Source of the DNA: Ichthyosporea sp. XGB-2017a | Taxonomy: Eukaryota > Opisthokonta > Ichthyosporea | Direction of reading: 5' to 3' | DNA: 28,840 bases | Assembly: GCA_002811675.1 (NCBI GenBank) | Contig: PDIM01000021.1 | Coordinates: 88,358-117,197, forward strand | Part shown: in pieces, positions 20,004 through 28,670 of the stretch | Position numbering within the stretch: the stretch's first letter is position 1 | How the letters are laid out: every line of letters begins with the position of its first letter | Notes under the pieces: model-generated | The model's input: only the letters and a program-made list of their open reading frames with translations | What the model was told of the DNA's origin: nothing | The model's database searches: none | Position numbers and translations under genes: made by a program

Positions 20004-20219
20004 TAGGCGAGTGTGGTGCTTGTATTTTATTTTATTTAATGCTTTAAAATACGCTTTCCTTTGTAAAGAAAATAGTCCATCCCCCCTTGAGCCAGAAAGG
20101 GAGCCTTGTATTATTGGATTCATTTGTAGAAGTAGTCAATATTTTAAAATAAATAGACCCAGAGAAGTCCCCGGTAATGTCTCTTGCTTGCGACTTGTGA
20201 AAGCAGGTTATCATGACTC
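20004..20219. promoter_or_regulatory. Convergent 3' gap of SLC37 and TMEM230 with opposing poly(A) signals
   Basis: AATAAA on plus at 20148-20153 fits SLC37 and AATAAA on minus at 20026-20031 and 20031-20036 fits TMEM230. Each signal lies beyond the other, so the two mature transcripts should overlap by at least about 120 nt in antisense. Confidence 0.5.
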
Positions 20220-20624
20220 CTACTGGTCATAAGAGGGAATATTCTGAAAGGTATAACCTTCAGTTCCTTGGAATATATGGTATATGTGAAAGCAGTGATA
20301 GGCTCCTGGGAGGAAGCATATGCCTCCAATTATAGCGAAGACAAACGCCCGAGAATGATCGAACCCATATTCCAGCACTAATGCAGTTATAAAGAACATG
20401 ACACCCATAGTCAAAAGTACAGCAGCAGCTCCAATTGTTTTCCAATGCTTTCTAAATCTTGGATCTTGATATATTCTTCCATTGCCTTTGGAATAAAGCA
20501 AAGGGTCGTCCATATCTTCTTCCCCATACAGTTCCCTGCGGTACTTTTCCTCATAATCGATCACTGCCGGTGGTATTCCAGGCGATCTTTGTCTGGCATT
20601 ACTATTTCCAAGATCCGAAGACAT
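20220..20624 (-). CDS. TMEM230: TMEM230 (DUF872 family) vesicle membrane protein
   Basis: Single exon, 134 residues (human short isoform 120). After a polar N-terminus of about 60 residues with acidic DMDDPLLYSKGNG, the conserved core runs KHWKTIGAAAVLLTMGVMFFITALVLEYGF as TM1 and AFVFAIIGGICFLPGAYHCFHIYHIF as TM2, followed by the family's ending with GTEGYTFQNIPSYDQ, matching human G-Y-x-DDIPDFDD. Both termini should face the cytosol. In mammals TMEM230 sits on secretory, recycling and synaptic vesicles; role here is by homology. The ATG at 20624 lies in a weak Kozak context but is the only one that gives the full family length. Confidence 0.9.
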   Translation of the reverse strand: MSSDLGNSNARQRSPGIPPAVIDYEEKYRRELYGEEDMDDPLLYSKGNGRIYQDPRFRKHWKTIGAAAVLLTMGVMFFITALVLEYGFDHSRAFVFAIIGGICFLPGAYHCFHIYHIFQGTEGYTFQNIPSYDQ

Positions 20625-21377
20625 TATTACCCCCTTCTAAAGTCCTAGTGGCTTGCGGATTGACTTTTGGAACGGCAGAGAAAGCCAAGGCAGTTAAAAA
20701 GAAAGAGTAACAAAGCGCGAATCTTCCTGTAACCGGCCTTTAGCCTTTCTCGTCCTCGAGAGAGGCTTTATATATGTCAAGTATATGCTTTGAAACTAGA
20801 TGAGACCACGGTGTATATAATCCTGCATAACATGGGATTATATGTTTTTGGGAATTGTATACCTGCTGCAGGGCGCAGGCTGCAAGTATTACTGTAGCTA
20901 TGTAATTAGAGCTTTATAACCACAACAAATAAATGTTCACAAATTATAAATTTCTGGCACTATGGACATTTCCATACAAAAGCAACACTTTATTTTTAGT
21001 CTAGTTGCACAAGCTGACGTACAGCACCAGCAGCTAGCTATGCGTTTTTCTCTCGGCCCCTAGTCCCCTCCCCTAACCCACCCACACTCGGCATGTACTA
21101 GCCACTAGGCAGGCTGGAGTGATCTGGACGTCACTGGTACCAGAGTACAGACTATTCAGGACTCGGAAGTACGCGAGCCCCCAAGGCCCAAGCAAATAAA
21201 ATAGTTCATTCCACATTCCTGTCAAGTTCCACACTGTTTTCTGTAGCTGCCCTTGGAGATTAATCAATTGATACCTATGGAGGAAGGAAAGGGGGCCTTG
21301 TATTTCCATTCTTCGATTCAGTGGCAATGGTTATGGATTTGTTTATTGAGCAGGTGAGTGAGTAAGCGACAAGCGAT
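20625..21377. promoter_or_regulatory. Divergent intergenic region (TMEM230 / BORA-like)
   Basis: About 750 nt between head-to-head genes. A 9-bp inverted repeat (ATATAATCC at 20815-20823, GGATTATAT at 20835-20843) and a third copy of AGCTATGTA (20896-20904) are present. No coding region is supported; the open frame on the minus strand at 21073-21327 shows no features. Confidence 0.4.
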
Positions 21378-23099
21378 ATGTCCACGCAAGGAAAAGATCC
21401 TAAGAGATTCAACCCTTTCGTCGATAAAAGCGATTCAAGAAATATTCGAGATTCAACGTTGCCGTTTTGTGACTCTCTTGATCTGTCGAAAGACGGTAGT
21501 GACGATTCCTTTCAATGGTCGATTGATGACATTGCAGAGTTTTATCCTGTAGGCATTGAAGAACTGCCTGATCAAGAGGGCTCTGCAAGCGATATATCTA
21601 TATCGGCCTTTCATGATTTACCTGATGAAGAATATCGTAACAAACAAAAGTATCTTTGCAAAAGTCCAAAAAGGGCACTTGAACGTAGAATGTTTGAAAT
21701 GAATATGCTTCAGCACATCTCTCCTGTGGGGAAACCGGAGCAGTCGGTTGGTATTCGGGAACGGGAAGAAAAACATGGTAAGAAGCCCAAAGCACTATTT
21801 CAGGCAAGGGAGTCTGCTCAACTGCAAGATGGGTTCAACCTGGATAGCAAAGGCATACTTTTTTCATTCTCTGATGAGGAAAACGAGTATGATTCAGATG
21901 CTGTGCATTCTGATTACGACGTATTTTTTGACCCTAAAATTAATAGTCAGATTGGGGTGGAACTTAAGGGCGGGCATGGGGATATGGTGAATTCTAGTAT
22001 GTGCAAACGCTCTGTGCATAAAGGTACTTGTCTTGCAGGCATGTCGCCAATCAAAAAGGTCGAATTTGACACCTCCTTTAGTGAATCGTCTTCTGATGAA
22101 AGTATGGAAGCTATTGAAATGAAGCATGTACCCATAAAGTTGCTGAGTGTGCGTAAAGAGAAATTAGATTCAGATTCGTTAGATAGTGAGAAATTTATTT
22201 CAGAGAGTGACAGAAATATTGCGCACCTCAGGGTCCGTGTGCAAAATTTAAAGAGCTTCTTAGAAACTGAAAATAGGCCACGACGCTCTCATTCTGTGCC
22301 CCCTATGCGAAGAGCCACTTTACATTGCCACACTACTAACGGGAATGACACGGAAGGGGCCCATTCGGCCATATCCAGACAGGCATTAAGTGTTAGGAAA
22401 AGTGGCGTTCAATGTTTATCTGCTAAGCTTGGGGCTCGTTTGAGCACACCACCAAATCTTTCTAGAAATTTTGTGGAAAAGTTTGATATCAGAAATCGAT
22501 CTTATGATAGCACGTACTTTAGCGTTAGTAGCAGGGGTGGCAACGTGAATAGAGCCACGAGCATGCTTGGTCAGATTCCCGGGGCAGTGGGAGGTGTATC
22601 TGACGTAAATTGTGAGAAAATAGGGAAGGAGTCTATTCAAAATTTGAAGAGGCTCAAAGGATCGGGGAATACTGGGAAAGGAAGTAGACGCCCGTTTTTC
22701 GAGCAAATCAAGATAAAGAGCGAATATGACAAAGTGGACTATTCTATGTCGGACTTAACTCAACGGCTTTCGGTGTCTAAAATTAAAATCACACCCAATG
22801 CAACTTCCATTAGCTCGTCTCAAAGTATGGGTCTTGGAGTGACAGGTAACTCTGCAGCAGCCGCAAAAGTTCGTCGTTTGTCAGTACCTAGGTCGAGGAA
22901 TTATGATGGGTCTCCGGCGTTGGATACAACAATGTTTAACACAAGCTTGCGACCCGAATCCGAAGTGCTAGTTCGAAGTTTTGACTTCGCGTCGAACAAG
23001 AGCCCTTCTAAGCGCAAAATAGTCGGCACGAGCAACGTATATAAAACACTGTCTCCTAGCTCTAGAAAAGATTTCAAAGATAGATATATTCTTTTGTAG
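21378..23099 (+). CDS. BORA: BORA-like protein (Aurora borealis), cofactor of Aurora A in Plk1 activation
   Basis: Intronless, 573 residues, predicted mostly disordered, rich in Ser and charged residues. The N-terminal 60 residues match the conserved Bora block: RFNPFVDKSDSRNIRDSTL (11-29) against human NPFESPSDYSNLHEPTL, and FQWSIDDIAEFYPVGIE (45-61) against FRWSIDQLAVINPVEID. A Ser-Pro at 115-116 falls where human Bora has the Plk1-activating phosphosite S112-Pro, preceded by a KRALERRMF segment holding a cyclin-docking-like RxL (99-101). Further SP sites occur (SPK at 96, SPIKK, SPALD, SPSKRK, SPSSRK). In animals cyclin-dependent kinase phosphorylates Bora, which then lets Aurora A phosphorylate the Plk1 T-loop at mitotic entry. 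The rest of the protein is not alignable by eye. AATAAA at 23257-23262 is a likely poly(A) signal. Confidence 0.78.
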   Translation: MSTQGKDPKRFNPFVDKSDSRNIRDSTLPFCDSLDLSKDGSDDSFQWSIDDIAEFYPVGIEELPDQEGSASDISISAFHDLPDEEYRNKQKYLCKSPKRALERRMFEMNMLQHISPVGKPEQSVGIREREEKHGKKPKALFQARESAQLQDGFNLDSKGILFSFSDEENEYDSDAVHSDYDVFFDPKINSQIGVELKGGHGDMVNSSMCKRSVHKGTCLAGMSPIKKVEFDTSFSESSSDESMEAIEMKHVPIKLLSVRKEKLDSDSLDSEKFISESDRNIAHLRVRVQNLKSFLETENRPRRSHSVPPMRRATLHCHTTNGNDTEGAHSAISRQALSVRKSGVQCLSAKLGARLSTPPNLSRNFVEKFDIRNRSYDSTYFSVSSRGGNVNRATSMLGQIPGAVGGVSDVNCEKIGKESIQNLKRLKGSGNTGKGSRRPFFEQIKIKSEYDKVDYSMSDLTQRLSVSKIKITPNATSISSSQSMGLGVTGNSAAAAKVRRLSVPRSRNYDGSPALDTTMFNTSLRPESEVLVRSFDFASNKSPSKRKIVGTSNVYKTLSPSSRKDFKDRYILL

Positions 23100-23860
23100 A
23101 CGAGCTTGTTCTCAATTGCAGATGCCAAATACAGCCACTGGGCATTCCTTTGCTCTTCCTATTTTGGTTATCTTTTATAAAAATTCATCCAAAAACAATT
23201 TGCAACACTTGCGAAAGACGTCACATGAATATTTGGTCATGGTGCTAAAAATATTTAATAAAATGACATATACTATGTAGTCAAGGCTTAAACTTTGACC
23301 CTTTGAAAGACATTGCATTTTTGCGATGAAAGATGTGAAATACTCTCTCACGCAGAAGTAGATATGTTCCAAAGTATGCAATTATACATAACTAGAGAAG
23401 ACGCAGATTGCAGATTAGTTTTCCTATTATAATTTTCTCATTGTAAATTAGCTCCTTCACTCTTTCAGTTTGATGAATGTGTAATTATGGAGCTGCCGTG
23501 CTTGCGGGGGGTTGGGGCGTGCCAAGACAAAATCAATTCTCCCATGGTTCATAAGGTTTCTATATCAAAATCAATCCAATATGGAAGGGCCTTGTGGTTT
23601 TTTCTTTGCAGGACCCTTTGCCCCCAGGGCGAATGACGTTCTTCCTAATCAGGGCAATGGGAGTTCTTTGATATGTATTAATTATTCATGAAATTTATAA
23701 GAAACCAGCTTAAGTGTACAATGGAGAATAATGGTATCCGAGTTGTGTATAAAAGAATGGTGTCAGCTGACTTGCTGAATGTTTTTATTCATCAAAATAA
23801 CACAAGAAATACAAAAAAACAGATTCATTAAAGTTTTCAAAAGCAATCTTCAATTCAATT
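23100..23860. other. BORA-like 3' UTR and promoter of the cysteine-rich gene
   Basis: The first 170 nt should be the BORA-like 3' UTR (AATAAA 23257-23262). The remainder leads to a TATA box at 23748-23754. The minus-strand open frame at 23175-23381 is not supported. No repeat or RNA gene is recognised. Confidence 0.5.
23748..23754 (+). promoter_or_regulatory. TATA box (TATAAAA) of the cysteine-rich secreted protein gene
   Basis: TATAAAA lies 107-113 nt before the ATG at 23861, predicting transcription start near 23778 and an A-rich 5' UTR of about 80 nt. It is the best-placed TATA element in the window, consistent with strong or regulated expression. Confidence 0.6.
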
Positions 23861-24397
23861 ATGCGTTCCTCTACTATTGCCTTAATCGCACTTGGTGCCA
23901 TTGCCCTTGGCGCAATGTTTGCTCACGCTCACACAGGCGACGATTCTAACAACTGCCACTTCTTGAATGGCTCTCACGTCTGCGACTACAGTTGCAGAGG
24001 TTTTTCGCGAATTGATTTTGAGCAGTTCGCTGCCCCTAAATTTCAGCGGTTGTGCCGTCAGGCCAGACACAACAAGTTGGGAGAGCAAGAGAGTGACGAA
24101 CAGGCTGAAAAATTGAATGTTAACGATCCTACCTGCAAGCGCGATATCTGCAAGGTCCAGACCTTAACCGAAGGTGGCCTTGATCAGCTCCCCTCCAGCA
24201 TTGACATGACCTGCAGCTTTAAAGGAACCCCAATTGTTAAACGCCGGAGCTACTGCAAGAACTTCTGCAAGAAAGCGTTGGAGGCTACTTCACAGCCCGG
24301 AGGAATCATGGGAGGATACAAGCTTGAGCGAAAGGGTGCCTCTTACGACCGCAAGACCAAGGACTGCACCTGTGACTATGTTCAGAAGAAGAATTAA
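23861..24397 (+). CDS. Secreted cysteine-rich protein of unknown family (178 aa)
   Basis: I do not recognise a domain. The N-terminus is a clear signal peptide (basic R2, hydrophobic IALIALGAIALGAMFAHA, likely cleavage near residue 23). The mature chain of about 155 residues has eleven cysteines, with pairs at CxxxC-type spacing (CDYSC, CKRDIC, CKNFC, CTC), one N-glycosylation sequon (NGS) and a charged middle. The odd cysteine count allows an unpaired or intermolecular disulphide. Codons end in C more often than in neighbouring genes (AAC, TTC, TGC, CGC), which together with the TATA box points to high expression. Two AATAAA hexamers follow at 24449-24454 and 24455-24460. It could be an extracellular matrix, defence or cyst/shell-type component; this is not decided. 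Confidence 0.8.
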   Translation: MRSSTIALIALGAIALGAMFAHAHTGDDSNNCHFLNGSHVCDYSCRGFSRIDFEQFAAPKFQRLCRQARHNKLGEQESDEQAEKLNVNDPTCKRDICKVQTLTEGGLDQLPSSIDMTCSFKGTPIVKRRSYCKNFCKKALEATSQPGGIMGGYKLERKGASYDRKTKDCTCDYVQKKN

Positions 24398-24823
24398 AAG
24401 TGTCGTATACCGGGATCCTCATGAACATGTAATAATTAGATGATGCAGAATAAAAATAAAGATTCTAAAAGACCTAAGGAACTACCTAGTGTCGGGGGTT
24501 AGGGGTAGGGGGAATGATGCCATAGCCCAGGCGCTATAGCTGCTTCCAGTCTATAACTTATAAGCTTGTGTACAAATAAACAAATAAGAGATTATTATTA
24601 AGGCTGTAATGTGGGATCACCAGGGAGGGATCTATTATTGGCACACATTTCCCACAAGTGACATAACGTGCTGGACTGTCTGTGTTGTCTCTCATAGGTA
24701 ACCGTATTGGCTTGCTATCGTGTAGGGCGAGAGAGGCATTGCCAAAAGTGGATGCGGGCGTGTTGGTATTGAATAGTACCTGGATGGCACAAAGTTATTT
24801 GCTTGAAGAAAGAAAGAAGGAAG
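24398..24823. other. 3' UTR of the cysteine-rich gene and upstream region of the transposase-derived gene
   Basis: Tandem poly(A) hexamers occur at 24449-24460. A G-rich segment at 24494-24512 has three G runs. No terminal inverted repeat matching the far side of the transposase-derived gene could be seen by eye. No TATA box is clear. Confidence 0.4.
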
Positions 24824-26476
24824 ATGGAGAGGGAGTCTGATGTGGAGTATGTCAGGGGGGCTGCAAGGGTTGGGAAGGAGCTGACGGAGAGCGAAACTGA
24901 CAAAGGAGATAAAATAGTTAATCTTTATCGTAAATGTGGAAAGCCAGTTAGCCTTGCAGAGTGTCATATGATTGTTAACGTTTTTAGAAATCTTGAAAAA
25001 GAAGCTGGGGTAAGCGTCGGTTCTTCACAAGATAGAGCCCAACAGAAAATTTTTGAGCGTTGTGCCAAATATTGTGGGCTTAGTAAGTCTACAGTAGTAG
25101 CAATAATCAAAGATTATCGAGCAAAGCCAAATGCAGTTAATTTTCGAACAAGTGTCTTGTCTCATAAAGAGCGGGATAACCGGAGCGCATTTTCAGGCGT
25201 GGGCAAGGCGCTTATTGAAGAGTCAATCAGCGATGTAAAGGATTATATTCGTACCCGATTGTCTGAGGGGGTGCAAGTGACGTGTAATGATATTTATGGT
25301 TATTTGACCGAGAAGTACACTTCATTTCCCTTTTCTCAAAGAACCGTAAGGAGATTTGTACTTAATAGAATGGGATTTACCTCGGAGCAATTTGGATTTA
25401 AAACGTGTGTGGTTGAAAAACCAAAGTACGTGGAATGGCGAGCTCGTTTTCTCCAGACAATGGAAGAAAATGGAGATGGACTAATTAAAATTTATTGTGG
25501 AGAAGCAATTGTATCTGGGGAAAAAGGCAAAGCTGTGAGAGTAGAGGGTAAAGATAATGAAAATGACAAGCCAGGAAAGAGATCAAAAGTATGGCAAGCG
25601 ACTTTTATGCTTGCAGGTGGCGAGTTTGGAAGTGTGCCCGATTCATTAGAGTGCGTTCGTGCAATTAAAAGCAAAGTAGACAGATATGTTGGCCTTCAGC
25701 CAAGGGAATATGAAAAGTGGTTTGAGGCCCAATTGCTACCAAGTCTGAAGAAATTGGAAGCCACAAAAAAGCGAAAGTTTTTGATTATACTTGACAATGC
25801 GCCATACCACAAGCGACGGATAAACTTTTCCCCAGAAGAATCAACTGTTCCCGAGTTGCGACAATTTTGCAAAGAGCATCGTATTCCAGTGGAGGTGTTT
25901 TGGACCCGAAAGACGTTGGTGAAGGAAGTGAAAAAGTTTATTTTGACCATGCCATGTTGTGTTGAGAAAGTGGCGACAAAGGCTGGTTATAAGGTAGCAT
26001 TTCTTCCCCCGTACGACCACGAGCTAAATCCTGTGAGCAAAATCACTGCACTGATGAAAGAGAAGCTTGGGTTGGGATCGGAGAAGAGTGTCGACTTGGA
26101 AAATGTAGTGAGTAAATGTGAAGAATATCTGGGTAAGAATGCTGATGCGTGGAGGAAGGCCGTGAAGGAGTGTGCGTCCAAGAGAAGTCACATGCGAGAA
26201 CTAGATGCGCTCATTCGATCGCAAGAGGAAGAATATGTTGGAAGCCGCGAGCGCGCTAATGATTACTCAGGTTCGGAAAAATCCGACAGTGAAGACGATG
26301 GAAAGAACGAGCAAAGCGATAGGTACCGTGTGCACTCGGAAATTGTCAACGACTCACTGAAAGCTGATGGAGGGAAAAGAACGAAAAAGAAAAGGCGCGT
26401 TCAAAGCAACAGTACCAGTGGGCGGGATAATCCCAGTGCAGGGGAGGAAGAACCCCAAACGTGCCATATTCAGTAA
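24824..26476 (+). CDS. Transposase-derived protein, Tc1/mariner-IS630-like, catalytic triad lost (candidate domesticated gene)
   Basis: One uninterrupted exon of 550 codons from ATG 24824. Two helix-turn-helix regions are seen (CGLSKSTVVAIIKDYR near 90; then SQRTVRRFVLNRMGF near 180), followed by a DDE-type core. The family has YxDE, LDNxxYH and LPPYxxELNPxE blocks. Here the first reads YCGE (G226 in place of Asp), the second keeps D324 (ILDNAPYH), and the third reads LPPYDHELNPVSK (S405 in place of Glu). Two of three metal ligands are thus missing while the frame stays open and the fold blocks remain. A tail of about 90 residues is acidic then basic with KRTKKKRR, a nuclear localisation candidate. 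AATAAA at 26740-26745 could end the mRNA. It most likely encodes a DNA-binding protein rather than an active transposase; a young inactive copy is the alternative. Confidence 0.8.
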   Translation: MERESDVEYVRGAARVGKELTESETDKGDKIVNLYRKCGKPVSLAECHMIVNVFRNLEKEAGVSVGSSQDRAQQKIFERCAKYCGLSKSTVVAIIKDYRAKPNAVNFRTSVLSHKERDNRSAFSGVGKALIEESISDVKDYIRTRLSEGVQVTCNDIYGYLTEKYTSFPFSQRTVRRFVLNRMGFTSEQFGFKTCVVEKPKYVEWRARFLQTMEENGDGLIKIYCGEAIVSGEKGKAVRVEGKDNENDKPGKRSKVWQATFMLAGGEFGSVPDSLECVRAIKSKVDRYVGLQPREYEKWFEAQLLPSLKKLEATKKRKFLIILDNAPYHKRRINFSPEESTVPELRQFCKEHRIPVEVFWTRKTLVKEVKKFILTMPCCVEKVATKAGYKVAFLPPYDHELNPVSKITALMKEKLGLGSEKSVDLENVVSKCEEYLGKNADAWRKAVKECASKRSHMRELDALIRSQEEEYVGSRERANDYSGSEKSDSEDDGKNEQSDRYRVHSEIVNDSLKADGGKRTKKKRRVQSNSTSGRDNPSAGEEEPQTCHIQ

Positions 26477-26988
26477 ATTGCCGATGTCTGTGAAGTAATT
26501 TTTGTTTGCCTACGTTACGCACAGTACCACACTTAATCTTACAAGCTACTTCTATCCATATTTCACCATTGCCTTAGCACATTGTCATTCAAATATTAGA
26601 TATTCAAGGCCTCACATTCATCGGATTCGCACATTGTCTGTCTTTCTTCATTTGTTGTTTTGTGGACACCCAAGGTTTATTCTTCCTTTTCAAAAAGCAA
26701 AGCAACGAAAGAAAAAAGGAAAGCTGTTATCAGAAACCAAATAAAACAAACCAAAATATCAGAAATACTCTTGAGTGCTGCTAAGTGCTGCTGTCACTTT
26801 GAGTGTGATAGGGGACGAGGGAGTGTGAAGGGAAGCACCAAGTGAAGCAACTCTAGCTAGAGTGGCCTGTCTGTTTTGAAACACACAGCGAGTAGCAAAG
26901 GGGGAGAAAGATTAAGAAGAAGAGGAGTGAGGGTGTGTATGAATGAAGAAGAAGCTGAGGAAAGACTGAAAGGCAGTGTGGAGATATC
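26477..26988. other. Intergenic region before PPCS
   Basis: 512 nt with a likely poly(A) signal for the transposase-derived gene at 26740-26745. The plus-strand open frame at 26502-26744 has no recognisable features. A purine-rich tract precedes the PPCS ATG (about 26898-26960). Confidence 0.4.
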
Positions 26989-28067
26989 ATGAGTGAAGAG
27001 AAGAATTTTGATTGGGACGAGTACTTTGCCAATAATCCATGCCCAACAGATATATCGGAGTATGTGAAGTCTGTGAGGAAGTTTGTGGGCTTTCACAAAG
27101 AGAAGGGAAATAAGGTGGTGTTGATTACTTCCGGGGGAACAACAGTACCGCTTGAAAATCAAACTGTTCGGTTTCTGGACAACTTCAGTGCTGGAACTAG
27201 GGGGAGTGCTTCAGCGGAGTACTTTATCGAGAATGGATATGCAGTTGTGTTTATGCATCGCCAATTTAGTTTGGAGCCTTATAGTCGAAGTTACAGCCAC
27301 AGCACGCACTGCTTTCTAGATTTCCTTGATGTTAAAGAGAACTCTGATGGTACTAAGCGGATTGAAGTGAAAGCAGAAAATACAAAAGAGCAATTTCTTA
27401 GTGTAATCAAGAGATACGAGAATGCTAAAGCAAAGAATCTTCTTCTAAAAGTGCCATTTGTAACTGTGAGCGAATACTTGTACATGCTTCGCTCTGTGGT
27501 GAAGGAGTTTGCTCCCCTCGGGAGCAGTGGCGTCTTTTATTTAGCTGCTGCCGTCTCTGATTTTTTCATTCCCACTTCAGAAATGGCGGAGCATAAAATT
27601 CAGTCAGGGAGTGGCCCTTTGAAAATCAACATGCAGCCGGTGCCCAAGCTACTGAAGACTTTAGTGAGTGAATGGTCTCAGGTAAGTAGCTTCTCTGGTG
27701 AGAGTGTGATTCGCTGTAGTTATTCCTTCGTTAATTCCAATCTATCCCAAATATTCTTAGTAACATCCCCATTGTATTATTGTTGTGTGTATGCGTTTAG
27801 AAAGCATATGTAGTATCGTTCAAACTTGAAACTGATCCAAAACTGCTTATGAGTAAAGCACAGGGAGCGTTGAAGAAGTATGGGCATCAGCTGGTTATTG
27901 CTAATATCCTGAATACCAGGAAATATGTGGTCACCTTTGTTTCCCCCACAGACAGCGTTGAGATTAAGATCTCACAACAAGAAATAGATAGCGGAAGGGA
28001 GATCGAAGAAAAGATTATTGGGGAGCTGATCAAGAGGCACAAAGCCTATATTGCCAAGTGCAAATAA
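26989..28067 (+). CDS. PPCS: Phosphopantothenate-cysteine ligase (PPCS)
   Basis: Two exons, 26989-27681 and 27801-28067, separated by a 119-nt GT-AG intron at a codon boundary, give 319 residues (human 311). The family blocks are LITSGGTTVPLE (about 45-56), RFLDNFSAGTRGSASAEYF (about 61-79, with the NFS-x-G segment), FYLAAAVSDFFIP (mid-protein) and KIQSG, then in exon 2 the SFKLETDPKLL segment and the ANILNTRK segment. The enzyme joins cysteine to 4'-phosphopantothenate using a nucleoside triphosphate, the second committed step of coenzyme A synthesis, in the cytosol. It is a stand-alone ligase of the eukaryotic type, not fused to the decarboxylase as in bacterial CoaBC. AATAAA at 28267-28272 lies 200 nt past the stop. 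Its 5' end follows the transposase-derived gene on the same strand. Confidence 0.94.
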
Positions 28068-28670
28068 ACGTTCAGGCGGGTTTTGCTTTTAAAGCAGATG
28101 GAAGGTGCTGGAAAGGGATCCCATCCCTCCCTGTTATACACTATGAAGTGGGCAGGGAAGAGAATAGACCAAATGAGTTCTGTCAAGAGGAGGAGGGGAA
28201 TTGCATATATCTCTTAAGACGCCCTTAGACTTAAACCAACAACTGGGGGCAATCCTCAACCACAGAAATAAAGTGACTTTTAAGGAGGTGCTTGATATGA
28301 AAATAGTGCTTTCGTGAAATCTGGAATTTCGTTGGCCAGGAAGGCAACTCTATAGCGTGCCATATCTGGCAAAGGGGGTGGGTGTTGAATGGAGAGAAGA
28401 GTAAAGGTATAGCAAGGACTGACCCATACTCTATGTTCAAGACTGCGGTATTCGGAGATTTACAGTGTAGATACTTTTTGGTTGCGCTTTTGTATAGGCA
28501 TTGTGATCATGCTGAATGTTGCGCTAGCCTGTGTTGATTGGAAATCTGAGGCTCAATACATCCTAAGTTCAGAATTAATCGTTCATACGAACCTATGAAA
28601 GGCAAAAAGAGCTCGCAATGTTTCGCAGCGAGTCTCTCCTTGTGATAACAGTCAGTTTCAAGTAAACAGC
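28068..28670. other. PPCS 3' UTR and intergenic region
   Basis: The first 200 nt lead to AATAAA at 28267-28272. The minus-strand open frame at 28231-28440 overlaps this UTR and shows no homology I recognise, so it is not called. The rest is without visible features. Confidence 0.45.

Noticed and set aside
20815-20843. 9-bp inverted repeat as a terminator or MITE end
   Set aside because: Too short and AT-rich to separate from chance; no matching partner repeats nearby.
24494-24512. G-rich tract as a possible G-quadruplex
   Set aside because: Only three runs of four or more G are present, so the usual four-run rule is not met.
28231-28440. 69-codon minus-strand open frame after PPCS
   Set aside because: Overlaps the likely PPCS 3' UTR and poly(A) signal and shows no recognisable features.
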